A stretch of DNA of 64,000 nucleotides from Nonlabens xylanidelens (GCF_002934445.1 NZ_PTJE01000002.1:129392-193391); one strand, 5' to 3'; positions 35,640 through 45,720 are shown, counted from the stretch's first letter. The notes: generated by a model from the sequence alone, not told the origin. Program-made: numbers and translations.

Positions 35640-36512
35640 TTATAATTCTAAAATAGATTTAATCAAGTCGTTATTCAGTATCTCATCAATAATTTTAGAC
35701 GCTTGTATAGGTGTTTGAGCAGGATGGCTTTGAAATACTTTCTTATTCAACTCTTCTACGGTGTCTGTAAATGGTATTGCCTTATTTATGGACATCTCCC
35801 TTATGGTAGATTTATATCTCGTATTAAAATTAAGATTATCAGGATCTACCTTTCCTTCTTTAATATAACCTCTCATTTTTTTAGAACATCTACAGGGGTT
35901 CTTCACATTAACGAGTCCGCATTTTTTATTCATCCAGTTGTATAGCTCCTGCCTGGTCCTCATTAATTTGATTCTAAAATTACCTGGTGTAATTCCTAGT
36001 ATCTCACCACCTAGATTGTGATCTATGTCAAACATTTCTCCCAGGATGTAAATCATGCGTTGTTCCTTAGATAAACAGAGCAACATACCTGTAGTACAAT
36101 TAATTCTTATCTCTTCAATAGAATCTTTAAATTCCTTTTGTTCTTGGTCGTTTAATTCAAAACTAGGCACAGAATCTATAGAGTTAAAATAACTCTCAAA
36201 GCTCACTAATTTTAATTTTGCATTTTGTTTTTTACTATTCAAAAAATGGTTTACCGTAATGCGGTACAACCATGTAGTAAATTTACTTTTACCTTTAAAT
36301 TGAGAAAGAACCGTAATTACCTTTATAAAAACCTCTTGAGTTAAATCTTCAGCATCTTGTGTATTACCAGCCATTTTAAGAGCTAGATTATATACAAACA
36401 TCTGGTGTCTAATAATTAAGCCTTGTAACGCTTTTTTATCTCCATCTATCGATAGTTCTACAAGTTGTGTATCGGTATAGTCGGAATAATTACCTGATAA
36501 AAGATTCTTCAT
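35640..36512 (-). CDS. ECF-like RNA polymerase sigma factor with Cys-containing C-terminal extension
   Basis: Region 2 spans about residues 28-95 (DAEDLTQEVFIKVI, TWLYRITVNHFLNSKK) and region 4 about 140-195 (LSKEQRMIYILGEMFDIDH, GITPGNFRIKLMRTRQEL). An extension of about 95 aa begins with C198 GLVNVKNPC207 RC209 and runs to residue 290. The CGLxxxxNPCRC signature recurs in a subset of ECF-like sigma factors and may bind metal. No anti-sigma gene is adjacent. Confidence 0.88.
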   Translation of the reverse strand: MKNLLSGNYSDYTDTQLVELSIDGDKKALQGLIIRHQMFVYNLALKMAGNTQDAEDLTQEVFIKVITVLSQFKGKSKFTTWLYRITVNHFLNSKKQNAKLKLVSFESYFNSIDSVPSFELNDQEQKEFKDSIEEIRINCTTGMLLCLSKEQRMIYILGEMFDIDHNLGGEILGITPGNFRIKLMRTRQELYNWMNKKCGLVNVKNPCRCSKKMRGYIKEGKVDPDNLNFNTRYKSTIREMSINKAIPFTDTVEELNKKVFQSHPAQTPIQASKIIDEILNNDLIKSILEL

Positions 36513-36526
36513 AATTTGAATTTTAA

Positions 36527-36559
36527 AAGCCTCATTTCAAACAAATTGAAACAAGGCTT
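36527..36559 (-). terminator. Hairpin between SDR and sigma genes
   Basis: AAGCCT-ca-TTTCAA / TTGAAA-ca-AGGCTT with a 5-nt loop. Read on the minus strand it is followed by TTTTAAAATT, so it may attenuate read-through into the sigma gene. Confidence 0.55.
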
Positions 36560-36587
36560 AATTTAAGAAATAATAAATTCTTTACAA

Positions 36588-37337
36588 TTATATAGAGTTA
36601 ATTCCACCTTGTACAGCAATTTCTTCACCGATGATATAAGAAGAATCATCAGATGCTAAAAACAATACTGCTTTTGCTACCTCTTCTGGATCACCAAAAC
36701 GCTTTAAAGCTGTTTGTGCTGTAATAGCCTCTGCAGCTCCAGTAAGAACATCATCTGGTAAACCGATTTTACCCCAAAATGGAGTACCGATAGGTCCAGG
36801 ACTTACTGCATTCACTCGTATTCCTCTAGGAGCAAGCTCTGCAGACGCAACACGTACAACAGATCTAAGAGCTGCTTTACTAGCACTTAATAAACTACTA
36901 CCACCGAAACCAACTTCGTTTAAATAAGAAGTAGTCATAATAACAGACGCCTTATCATTTAAGCTTTTGATACCTTTTTGTAAAGTGAAGTAAGAACCTT
37001 TAAAGTTCACATCCATCATATCATCAAAAAATGCTTCATCAGTATCTTCTACAGGAGCCAGTTTTCCTTTACCTACATTTACAAATAGAGTATCTACTCC
37101 ACCATATTTTGATGTTGTTTCAGAAAACAATCTTTCTAAATCTGCGTGATTAGTAACATCACCTTGAACCGCATAACTGTTAGAACCTAATTGTTCTACA
37201 GCAGCATCTAGCGCCTCTTGTCCTCTACTGAAGATAACTACTTTAGCGCCATTATTAATAAATTCTTGAGCCGTTGCAAGACCTATTCCACTTGCTCCAC
37301 CTGTAATTACTGCTACTTTACCTTCTAATTTTCCCAT
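36588..37337 (-). CDS. SDR-family protein lacking the catalytic tyrosine
   Basis: Rossmann fold with VITGGASGIGLATA and NVGKG in place of NNAG; VNFKGSYFT and SPGPIGTPF are present. In the YxxxK catalytic motif the sequence is LLSASKAAL, so Tyr is replaced by Leu four residues before the conserved Lys (codon at 36888-36890). The Met giving MGKLEGKVAV (start 37337, A-rich leader) is preferred over the upstream ATG at 37367. It may be a binding protein or an enzyme using another base. Confidence 0.85.
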   Translation of the reverse strand: MGKLEGKVAVITGGASGIGLATAQEFINNGAKVVIFSRGQEALDAAVEQLGSNSYAVQGDVTNHADLERLFSETTSKYGGVDTLFVNVGKGKLAPVEDTDEAFFDDMMDVNFKGSYFTLQKGIKSLNDKASVIMTTSYLNEVGFGGSSLLSASKAALRSVVRVASAELAPRGIRVNAVSPGPIGTPFWGKIGLPDDVLTGAAEAITAQTALKRFGDPEEVAKAVLFLASDDSSYIIGEEIAVQGGINSI

Positions 37338-37367
37338 TGTTCTATTTTTTTTAAATATTTTAAACAT

Positions 37368-37872
37368 ATTAATAGTGTATCTATAACTTGGACAACAGAT
37401 AAATGGACGTGTTACAAAACTATTTTTAAAACAATGATTAAAGACAATAGATGATTCTAAAAATATGTAAGATAGAATGCTATTCTCACTGGCTTGTAAA
37501 AGAGACTAACCATTGCTCAACATATGACTATCATTACATTCTATAACTTAAAGGAGAAATTAAAAAACTGAATTCTAAGTGATTTATTTAAGAATAAAAA
37601 AGTGTCAAATTATATTTAATAATTTTAAAAACTATCTGAATAAAAAGTAGATTTAATGTTATTCACTCTATTAATTGACGCAAATCTAGCCTTGCGTGAT
37701 GAGCTTATTAAAAAAGCTAGGTTGAATAAGGATATAAAAGATTAATTATGGGCAAATGAGGTTAAAGAATTTGGAATTATTTTTTATAACATGCACTTTA
37801 TCGTAAAAAAATAAAAATATCTAGTTATTAAAATATTCTTGTATATCTTTTAACTTCATTAAAGTATTTCTT
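37368..37872. other. 505-bp divergent intergenic region
   Basis: AT-rich, with no strong -7 box or hairpin identified. A 29-codon ORF (37656-37745) reading LIDANLALRDELIKKARLN is possible but unsupported. Confidence 0.4.
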
Positions 37873-40005
37873 TTGACGAATAAGCTACTCCTTATCTTAC
37901 TACTATTTTGCTATAGCGCATCTACTTTTTCTCAAAACAGTACAAGTAAGGTTGCAGATAGTGTGAACGTTTTAATTTCCTTATCTAAGAATAAAAATAT
38001 AAGTGGTAACTATAAAGATGGATTGAAATTTGCAACTTCAGCAGTGCAACATGCAAATAAAACTACGGATAAACTATTGCAAGCACGGGCTTATGTGAGT
38101 CTAGCTAACACCTATCAAGCCATTAATGATAGTGATAATGCAAAAGAGTATTACCAAATAGCACTAGACAAAAAAACAGATGACTATTTTGTAAATGTAG
38201 CCTCACTTAATGGATTAGGTAATATATATTCAATAGATAAGAGTACAGCAGATAAAGCTGCAGGTTATTTTGAAAGATCGATATCATACACTCTAGAAGC
38301 AGGAAAAAATGAACATTCATTTTACACCTACTATAACATAGCTGGTATGTATTTAAATTTTAAAAATCCAGACAAAGCATATCCTTTTATTCTTAAAGCT
38401 AATGAGCTACTACCTAGAATTGAAAAAGAAAACCCTTTGCATCCATTATTACAAAATTTAAACTTTGCTATTTATCACAACCAAAAAAAAGATCATAGCC
38501 TTGCACTTATATATATTAATAAAGCGCTTAAAATAGCAGAAGAACATGCGCTTAATAAAGAACTCATAGATATATATGATTTCAAAAGCGAAATACATGA
38601 AGCGTTAGGAGCTTATGACCTGGCCTTAGCAAGTCTTAAGAAAATGCATTATTATAAAGATCTAGACTTTAATACAGAAAAAAGTCTTCAGGTAGAAGAA
38701 GTAACAGCAGATTTTAAGGTTAATGAATTTAAAGAAAAAGCTGAAGCCTCTCAATTAAAGGCAAATTTTATTACCGTAGTGGGAATCGGTACGTTACTAT
38801 TTCTAAGTACTTCCTTTCTTATTTTTTACAACTATAAGAAGCAATTGTCTTATCAAAAACTTGAAAAAAAGAATAAAGCACTTGCACGAGCTAAGAATGA
38901 AGCTGAACATGCTAATAAATTAACATCAGACCTATTAATAAATATTAGCCACGATTTAAGAACACCGTTGTATGGAATTATGGGTATTACCGGAATGCTT
39001 ATTGAAAACCCATCAATAATAAATACAAAAAAAGGGCTTTTAAATTCTCTAAAATTTTCTGGAGACCATTTAAAAGTCGTTATAAATAATATTCTTAAAA
39101 TTAAGGAGGTAGAATCTAATAAAATCAATTTAAAAGTAGCTAAAACCAATTTACACGATTTATTAAGAAACATAATAAATTCATTAAATTATCTAGCCGA
39201 TCAACAAGAAACTCAATTAACACTTGATATTTCAGATGACATATTAGAACACTATATTATAGATGGTAATAGTCTATCAGAAGTAATCACTAAGCTCATT
39301 GATAATGCTATAAAGCATACTACAAATGGTGCTGTTACCTTTTCCATAAAAATGATAAATAAAGAGGCTACAAAGCATTATATTGAATTTAAAGTTTCTG
39401 ACACAGGATCAGGGATTTCAAAAGAGGATCTGTCTATTATTTTTGATAATTTTAATCAAGGTAATCTAGAAGAAAATACTTCTTATGGAATAGGTTTAGG
39501 ACTACCCATTGTAAAATCTCTAATAAAGATGATGGGCAGCAAATTATATGTTAAGAGTGATGTAGGTATAGGATCTGAATTCTCTTTTATACTAGAATGT
39601 GAAGTTCCAAATGGAGAAACCGCACGATATACTAGTACAGAACATAAAAGTCTACAAATATTAGTTGTCGAGGATAATAAAATCAATCAAATAGTAACTC
39701 AAAAACTAATAAATTTGCTAGGGCATGACTGTACCATTGCCATCAACGGACAAGAAGCTCTAAAAGAATTTAACAGTAACCATTTTGACTTAATCCTAAT
39801 GGATCTCAACATGCCTATTATGAATGGGTTTCAAGCCTCAAAAGCAATTACTGCACAAAACAAAAATATTCCAATAATAGCGTTAACAGCCTTACAAATC
39901 AGTGAAGTAAAAGAACGATGCAATAATGTTGGAATACTAGATATTATCAATAAACCAATAGATAAAGAAACTTTAAAAGCTATTATACAGAGTGTTTACA
40001 GTTAA
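37873..40005 (+). CDS. Hybrid sensor histidine kinase/response regulator with periplasmic TPR sensor
   Basis: The start is a TTG giving a signal sequence (LLLILLLFCYSASTFSQ); no upstream ATG fits. Residues 30-285 contain TPR-like helical repeats, 298-320 a membrane helix, 328-352 a coiled coil, then HisKA with H360 (NISHDLRTPLYG), HATPase motifs (IDNAIKHT, SDTGSGIS, GIGLGLPIVKSL) and a receiver domain with D644 (LILMDLNMP). No output DNA-binding domain; a partner regulator must be elsewhere. Confidence 0.93.
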   Translation: MTNKLLLILLLFCYSASTFSQNSTSKVADSVNVLISLSKNKNISGNYKDGLKFATSAVQHANKTTDKLLQARAYVSLANTYQAINDSDNAKEYYQIALDKKTDDYFVNVASLNGLGNIYSIDKSTADKAAGYFERSISYTLEAGKNEHSFYTYYNIAGMYLNFKNPDKAYPFILKANELLPRIEKENPLHPLLQNLNFAIYHNQKKDHSLALIYINKALKIAEEHALNKELIDIYDFKSEIHEALGAYDLALASLKKMHYYKDLDFNTEKSLQVEEVTADFKVNEFKEKAEASQLKANFITVVGIGTLLFLSTSFLIFYNYKKQLSYQKLEKKNKALARAKNEAEHANKLTSDLLINISHDLRTPLYGIMGITGMLIENPSIINTKKGLLNSLKFSGDHLKVVINNILKIKEVESNKINLKVAKTNLHDLLRNIINSLNYLADQQETQLTLDISDDILEHYIIDGNSLSEVITKLIDNAIKHTTNGAVTFSIKMINKEATKHYIEFKVSDTGSGISKEDLSIIFDNFNQGNLEENTSYGIGLGLPIVKSLIKMMGSKLYVKSDVGIGSEFSFILECEVPNGETARYTSTEHKSLQILVVEDNKINQIVTQKLINLLGHDCTIAINGQEALKEFNSNHFDLILMDLNMPIMNGFQASKAITAQNKNIPIIALTALQISEVKERCNNVGILDIINKPIDKETLKAIIQSVYS

Positions 40006-40149
40006 CATACCTAAACGATAACTTTTAAATTACAAAAATTATAAATCAATACTCGTTGTATCATTAGCTTCATTTATTCTTGCTATAATTCTAGACGGCA
40101 TGATTCAAACTCTTAAATTTGCAGCCAGATAGTAAATGAGAGAATTACA

Positions 40150-40872
40150 TTGCAAGAAGAATTAAAACAGCATAGAAACCAGTGTTATACTTGTATGAGG
40201 CCAGTAAGCACTTGCATTTGTAACCTTATTAAACCGTTGACAACTAACACTCGCTTTGTTATCTTAATGCATCCTAAAGAGTATAAGAAACAGAAAAACG
40301 GTACCGGTCACATGACCCACCTACAGCTGGAAAATGCAGAAATTATAGTAGGTGTTGATTTTAATAAGCATCAACGTGTTAATGAAATTCTTTCAGATCA
40401 AAATAACGCTTCCTTCCTACTCTATCCTGGTAAAGAAAGTTTCAACTTATCCACCAGTAATAGTACAGAAATGAATGATTTTATGGGACAGCATCCCTAT
40501 CTATTTATACTAGATGGTACCTGGCCATGTGCTCGTAAAATGCTTAAACTGAGTAAGAACTTACAACAGCTTAGAAGAGTGAGCTTTGACAATACTATTA
40601 AATCAAAGTTTATCATCAAGCAGCAACCAGAACCTCTATGCTTAAGTACGATTGAATCTGTTTACACAGTAATTAATTTGCTTAAAACTAACAATTTAGA
40701 AAATTGTGATGCGAGTAAATTTCTCGTTCCGTTTGAAAAAATGATTGAATATCAACTGGAATATTTTCTTAATCCAAATAGTAAGAACTATTCTACAACA
40801 ACAAACAAAGAGATCATTCCCAAAAATCAGTACAAAAAGAATACGCAAAGAAGTACTATTCTAGAGTCGTAG
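40150..40872 (+). CDS. DTW-domain tRNA-uridine aminocarboxypropyltransferase (TapT-like)
   Basis: The protein has 240 aa with N-terminal Cys cluster CYTCMRPVSTCIC, the ILMHPKE motif, and the name-giving DTW variant LDGTWPCARKML. Known relatives transfer an aminocarboxypropyl group from SAM to tRNA U47. The start is read as TTG at 40150; an ATG at 40136 is out of frame. The C-terminal tail is basic and extended. Confidence 0.85.
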   Translation: MQEELKQHRNQCYTCMRPVSTCICNLIKPLTTNTRFVILMHPKEYKKQKNGTGHMTHLQLENAEIIVGVDFNKHQRVNEILSDQNNASFLLYPGKESFNLSTSNSTEMNDFMGQHPYLFILDGTWPCARKMLKLSKNLQQLRRVSFDNTIKSKFIIKQQPEPLCLSTIESVYTVINLLKTNNLENCDASKFLVPFEKMIEYQLEYFLNPNSKNYSTTTNKEIIPKNQYKKNTQRSTILES

Positions 40873-41013
40873 TTTTCAACAAGAAATTTATAATACAAAT
40901 ACTTCTTTTTACTCATTAAAAACTAAACCAATTTAGGACACTGCGTTTAGAATACATAGTACTAACTCAAATATCGAGTAACACAAAACACTATAAGAGA
41001 TAGATGTTTAATT

Positions 41014-41029
41014 CGCTTTCGCGAAAGCG
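41014..41029. repeat. Recurrent palindrome, intergenic copy
   Basis: Perfect core between the DTW-domain gene and the bicupin gene. Confidence 0.95.
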
Positions 41030-41133
41030 ATAACACATTACCAAATAGGCAATTGTATTATACTTGTCTATTGTAGTACTTTAAGAATTTTAATAAGTTG
41101 TATATTTTCTTATAATATCTAAAACCTTAACAA

Positions 41134-41976
41134 ATGAAAAAGAATATTTTATCGTTACTAACTCTCTTTGCCATTTTTCCAGTTATACAAGCACAAGAAA
41201 TCCCCTTAGAACAATTAGAAACACAATCGATTAGTAATTCTAAGATGAATTCAAAGTCTATTTTAGAAAATGAAATAGAAGGAATTCATGTGGATCACGT
41301 CGCTTTAGGAGATGATAAAACTCAAGTAGATACATACCAAGAAGGTTATAGAACCATTTATTTATTCATGAAAGGATCAGGAAAAGTCATTGCGGCAGAT
41401 AAAAGCTATGAAATTGTGCCTGAGACTATATTTTTACCTAATGCTATTGATCATATTAAAATAGAAACGACACCTAGTGAAACGTTGCACTATTTAAAGA
41501 TAACCAGTAAATTAACGGATCAAGATATAATGGACTTAAAAGAATTCCCTAAAGAGAATACTGAAAATGTATATTATGCAAAATTCACCGATTGTAAATC
41601 TTATACAGAGCCAATTAAAAGTCCTAATACAGTAAGTCGTACTATTTTACCTAATAAAATTATTCCTAGAATAGCTATGGGAACCGTGCAAACTACTGGT
41701 CCTGATAAAGTAGGTGCTCATGAACACCCTATGTTAGAACAATTATTCTTAGGTTTAACTGATAATGATTGTACCGTGTATGCAGACGACGCTCAAGTAG
41801 ATTTTCCAGAATACTCTGTTTTACACATCCCTCTAGGCTCTAGTCACTCCGTAACTGTAGAAGAAGATAAAGTTTTATATTATGTATGGATGGACTTCTT
41901 TAAAGATAAAAAGGGCGAAGAATGGCTGAAAACTCATAATCAAGATGAGGATAAGGATCACAAAAAAAAGAAGTAA
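41134..41976 (+). CDS. Secreted bicupin protein
   Basis: The signal peptide ends near VIQAQ. Two cupin modules follow: residues about 75-140 (TIYLFMKGSGKVIAADKSYE) and about 190-260 (KVGAHEHPMLEQLFLGL with HEH...E metal ligands, then VLHIPLGSSHSV). Lysine-rich tail. Only the second cupin keeps the His/Glu set. Substrate unknown. Confidence 0.8.
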   Translation: MKKNILSLLTLFAIFPVIQAQEIPLEQLETQSISNSKMNSKSILENEIEGIHVDHVALGDDKTQVDTYQEGYRTIYLFMKGSGKVIAADKSYEIVPETIFLPNAIDHIKIETTPSETLHYLKITSKLTDQDIMDLKEFPKENTENVYYAKFTDCKSYTEPIKSPNTVSRTILPNKIIPRIAMGTVQTTGPDKVGAHEHPMLEQLFLGLTDNDCTVYADDAQVDFPEYSVLHIPLGSSHSVTVEEDKVLYYVWMDFFKDKKGEEWLKTHNQDEDKDHKKKK

Positions 41977-42000
41977 GATTCAAACAACTTCATATAATTA

Positions 42001-42044
42001 AAAAAATCTCCCAAAAACCACGAGTTGTTTTTGGGAGATTTTTT
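42001..42044. terminator. Strong bidirectional terminator
   Basis: Perfect 18-bp arms (42001-42018 and 42027-42044) with an 8-nt loop and flanking A/T tracts between two convergent genes. Confidence 0.9.
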
Positions 42045-42066
42045 AATCTGAGATATCTATAACTAA

Positions 42067-43209
42067 TTATCTTACAAATAGTTGTACTCTATCTACTGGT
42101 GTAGAGTTAGAAGGAAGACCTCCATTCCAGGAGTTAACACTACCTATAGAATAAAACCAGTTACCACTGTTAACTGTTCCATCTAGATAGGTATTACCAC
42201 CAGAAGATTCTAGTCCACCCCATCCATTGTTAGTCATAGAAATATTTATAGGTGTGTAACCAGTTACAGGACTTGTACTAGATGCTCCACTTCTAGGGTC
42301 AAATGTCTGGCTCCAGTGATTTGTTAAGTTTAAGGTTGGGTAGTGCAATCTAAATTCATAACCTGCTGCAGATTTGACTTCATCTAGTTTGCTTAAAATA
42401 GAATATTTGTTTGTGGATAATCCTGGAGAGGCTACATTAAATTCGTTTGCTTCTGAATCGTTTGAAAAATAACCACCAGCTGTATTATGAGCAAATACTA
42501 AAGTCCAACCACCGCCATCGTTAGTCATATCACAATAACAATCATAAGATGGGTTACTACCAGCACCATCAGGATCTATCGTATAAACACCGTCAGTTCT
42601 AGCGCCAGCATTATAATAAGCGAGACAGGATTCAAACACATTAGTCACAGTAGTACTTGCACTACAACTAGCGCCACGCCCCATTAAGGTAACTGTAAAA
42701 TTATCTGTTTGTTGATTTATAGGAGTACCAGTACCGTTTAATGTAATCGTATTTAAACCTATAGAAGTAAATGCTCCAGATGCAGAAAAGCTATATCCAT
42801 TCACAGTACCGGTAGTAATGGTATAAGGTTCTATCACATTAACAAATACGTCTACCGTTAGTGTATTACTAAGATTTAAAGGACTTCCCGCTTGGTAACC
42901 TCCATTTATGCTAGTAGAAGAACAATCTAATGAGTTAATAGGCATTTCTCCTAAACATCCAGACCAAGAAGAGCCTTTATAGTATTGAAAACAATTACTG
43001 TCTAGATTATAAATAAAAAGACCTTCGGCAGGAGATAGAATATTATCCCTTTGTACTTCAGTCATTCTAGGTAATAAAACACCTTGATCTGTAGATTCTA
43101 TATGTAATGCACTAGAAGCATCTGGAGCCGCAGTTCCTATACCTACTTGTGAAAAACCAACATTAAAACTAATCAGAACAATTATTAATACGCAATGAAA
43201 CTTGAGCAT
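42067..43209 (-). CDS. Secreted fibrinogen-like domain protein
   Basis: After a signal peptide (IVLISFNVGFSQ), residues 21-80 carry the VGIGTAAPDASSALHIES segment common in flavobacterial surface proteins. A middle region (about 95-190) looks like an Ig/SprB-like repeat. The last 190 residues resemble a fibrinogen C-terminal domain: SCLAYYNAGARTDGVYTIDP, YDCYCDMTNDGGGWTLVF. A carbohydrate-binding or adhesion role is plausible by analogy. 380 aa, monocistronic. Confidence 0.82.
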   Translation of the reverse strand: MLKFHCVLIIVLISFNVGFSQVGIGTAAPDASSALHIESTDQGVLLPRMTEVQRDNILSPAEGLFIYNLDSNCFQYYKGSSWSGCLGEMPINSLDCSSTSINGGYQAGSPLNLSNTLTVDVFVNVIEPYTITTGTVNGYSFSASGAFTSIGLNTITLNGTGTPINQQTDNFTVTLMGRGASCSASTTVTNVFESCLAYYNAGARTDGVYTIDPDGAGSNPSYDCYCDMTNDGGGWTLVFAHNTAGGYFSNDSEANEFNVASPGLSTNKYSILSKLDEVKSAAGYEFRLHYPTLNLTNHWSQTFDPRSGASSTSPVTGYTPINISMTNNGWGGLESSGGNTYLDGTVNSGNWFYSIGSVNSWNGGLPSNSTPVDRVQLFVR

Positions 43210-43531
43210 AGAATTTAACTTAATATTAATAGTATTACCCTACAATTATAAGTCATTAAATCATTTAACTTTAGATAATTAATAAGAAATTTTAATAATA
43301 ATTAGATTCCTTCATGTAACCAATTATAAACCGTTTTAAATAGTATAAATTATACTGTATTTAATCGATAAATGTAGTATTTACAAGTGTTTACAAAGCT
43401 AAAGGCACTTATTTAAAGCACTTTTGTTTCATTAAATAGTACCAAATTTAATTTTTAATTAAACACTATAATCATTCTTACATGTTACAGAAAGCTACAA
43501 GTGCTTTACCTTTGTATTAAGAACTTATTTT
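43210..43531. other. 322-bp divergent intergenic region
   Basis: AT-rich. Contains the -7 box TACCTTTG at 43507-43514 for the pseudouridine synthase gene. No ORF or other repeat identified. Confidence 0.5.
43507..43514 (+). promoter_or_regulatory. -7 promoter box of RluA-family gene
   Basis: TACCTTTG fits TAnnTTTG, 17 bp upstream of the ATG at 43532. Confidence 0.55.
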
Positions 43532-44218
43532 ATGTCCCTTACCCATCGCATTCTTTTTGAAGACAATCATCTTATAGCGATTAATAAACAATCTGGTGAT
43601 CTAGTTCAAGGAGATAAAACTGGAGATGAAATACTGCCAGATTTAATTAAAGACTATATCGCAAAGAAATATGATAAACCAGGCGCTGTATTTTTAGGCG
43701 TTGTACATAGGCTAGATAGACCTACTAGTGGTGTAGTGATATTTGCTCGTACCTCAAAAGCATTGCCTAGAATGAATAAACTTTTTTCTGAGCATAAAAC
43801 AGAAAAAACTTACTGGGCGATTATAGAAGGTAAAGCTCCTAATAAAACCGCTCGACTAGAGCATTACCTCGTGCGCAATCCTAAACAGAATAAAAGTTAT
43901 GCTCACGACCACGAAGTGCCTAATTCAAAAAAGGCTGCACTTTCCTATACTGTAATTAAAGAATTAGATCGTTACACCTTATTAGAAGTTAAATTAGAAA
44001 CTGGTAGACACCATCAAATAAGATCTCAATTAAGCAAGATAGGTTGTGTTATCAAAGGCGATTTAAAATATGGTGCAAAACGCAGCAACAAAGATGGCAG
44101 TATACACCTACATGCTAGGTTTTTAGAATTTATCCATCCGGTAAAAAAAGAAGCTGTAAAAATTACCGCACCAGTAAATGTTAAAGACCCTATCTGGAAA
44201 GCTGTTTCAAAGCTTTAA
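43532..44218 (+). CDS. RluA-family RNA pseudouridine synthase
   Basis: This 228-aa catalytic domain without S4 domain has the signature VVHRLDRPTSGVVIFAR with the catalytic Asp, KTYWAIIEG, and LETGRHHQIRSQLS. It modifies a uridine in rRNA or tRNA; the exact target cannot be told from sequence. Followed by an aldehyde dehydrogenase gene after 72 bp. Confidence 0.93.
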   Translation: MSLTHRILFEDNHLIAINKQSGDLVQGDKTGDEILPDLIKDYIAKKYDKPGAVFLGVVHRLDRPTSGVVIFARTSKALPRMNKLFSEHKTEKTYWAIIEGKAPNKTARLEHYLVRNPKQNKSYAHDHEVPNSKKAALSYTVIKELDRYTLLEVKLETGRHHQIRSQLSKIGCVIKGDLKYGAKRSNKDGSIHLHARFLEFIHPVKKEAVKITAPVNVKDPIWKAVSKL

Positions 44219-44290
44219 TTCTTATGTTTTCTTAATGGTCATCATTTAACGTTGATTATTTCTTAGCTTTACTTTTCATAGTCACAAAAT

Positions 44291-45664
44291 ATGAATGCAA
44301 AGCAACTCCATAAATCACAACTAGACTTTTTTAAGACTCGTAAAACGGTAGATGTATCTTATCGCATTAAGAGTTTACAACGACTTAAAACTGCCATAGA
44401 AAGTCGAGAAAAAGAGATCTATAAAGCACTTGCTACCGATCTTTCTAAGAGTGAATTTGAAGCTTTTCTTACCGAGTACAATGTTATCTTAGGAGAACTT
44501 AAAAGCTATATTAAGAAAACTCGTAAACTATCTCAACCTAAAATTGTTAGACCTTCTATACTCAACTTTCCATCTAGGTCAAGAAGATATCCAGAACCTT
44601 ATGGTAATACATTAATTATCTCACCGTGGAACTATCCATTTCAACTCGCATTAGGCCCATTAATAGGTGCGGTAGCTGCTGGTAACACAGTGGTGTTAAA
44701 ACCGAGCGAATTCACCACTGCTACCTCTCAATTATTAAGTGATATTATAGAAGAAGCTTTTGTAAAAGAGCATGTTTGTGTTGCTCTAGGTGATGCTACC
44801 GTGGCACAAGAATTAACTGCTTTGCCATGGAATTACATCTTTTTTACAGGTAGTCCGGCCGTAGGTAAAAAAATATATCAGGCCGCGGCAAAACACCTCA
44901 CTCCTGTGACTCTAGAATTAGGTGGTAAAAATCCATGTGTCGTAGATAATACTGCGCATATAAAAGTTGCTGCAAAACGTATCGTCTGGGCAAAATTCTT
45001 AAATGCAGGACAGACTTGCATTGCTCCAGATTACTTACTCGTGCACAAAGATGTAAAGAATAAGCTAGTTAATGAGATTAAGAATCAAATTCATGAATTC
45101 TTTGGAGCCGATGTAAAAAACTCTCCAGACTTACCTCGCGTTATAAGAAACGATCAGTTTGATAGACTCATGGAAATGTTAGAAAATGAAACTATTCTAC
45201 AAGGTGGTGATAATGACAGGGCATCGTTATACCTCGCTCCTACTTTGATAGATGAGCCTAGTCGTGAGAGTAAGGTGATGGAACAAGAAATTTTTGGTCC
45301 TATTTTACCTGTCATCAGTTATGAAAACAAAGAAGACCTTGAACAGTGGATAGATAGTTATGAAAAACCTCTAGGTGCTTATTGTTTTACCAGCAATTCT
45401 AAATTTGAGAAATGGTTTTTGAACAGATTTTCCTTTGGCGGTGGTGTTATTAACGACAGTATCGTTCAGTTTATAAATGACCGCCTTCCCTTTGGTGGTG
45501 TCGGTAACAGTGGTATGGGATCGTACCATGGAGAAAAAACGTTTGAAACTTTTTCACATTATAAGAGTGTTGTACATCGTGGCACCTGGATAGATTTACC
45601 TTTAAAATATGCACCATATCAAGGGAAATTGAAAACTATAAAAAAATTACTTCAGTGGTTATAA
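44291..45664 (+). CDS. Aldehyde dehydrogenase family protein
   Basis: The 457-aa protein is of the class-3-like short type. Catalytic C243 lies in LNAGQTCIAPD and general base E209 in TLELGGKNP; NAD site FFTGSPAVGK. The C-terminal hydrophobic tail (about 440-457) suggests membrane association as in class 3 enzymes. It probably detoxifies fatty or aromatic aldehydes; context gives no substrate. Confidence 0.93.
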   Translation: MNAKQLHKSQLDFFKTRKTVDVSYRIKSLQRLKTAIESREKEIYKALATDLSKSEFEAFLTEYNVILGELKSYIKKTRKLSQPKIVRPSILNFPSRSRRYPEPYGNTLIISPWNYPFQLALGPLIGAVAAGNTVVLKPSEFTTATSQLLSDIIEEAFVKEHVCVALGDATVAQELTALPWNYIFFTGSPAVGKKIYQAAAKHLTPVTLELGGKNPCVVDNTAHIKVAAKRIVWAKFLNAGQTCIAPDYLLVHKDVKNKLVNEIKNQIHEFFGADVKNSPDLPRVIRNDQFDRLMEMLENETILQGGDNDRASLYLAPTLIDEPSRESKVMEQEIFGPILPVISYENKEDLEQWIDSYEKPLGAYCFTSNSKFEKWFLNRFSFGGGVINDSIVQFINDRLPFGGVGNSGMGSYHGEKTFETFSHYKSVVHRGTWIDLPLKYAPYQGKLKTIKKLLQWL

Positions 45665-45720
45665 TCTTAATCGCAGCATTCACAAAATGGTCATAAAGTG
45701 TCGTTAAGATGTTGTTAGCA

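Noticed and set aside
37656-37745. 29-codon ORF in the spacer before the histidine kinase
   Set aside because: Short, no promoter box or family match; likely chance.
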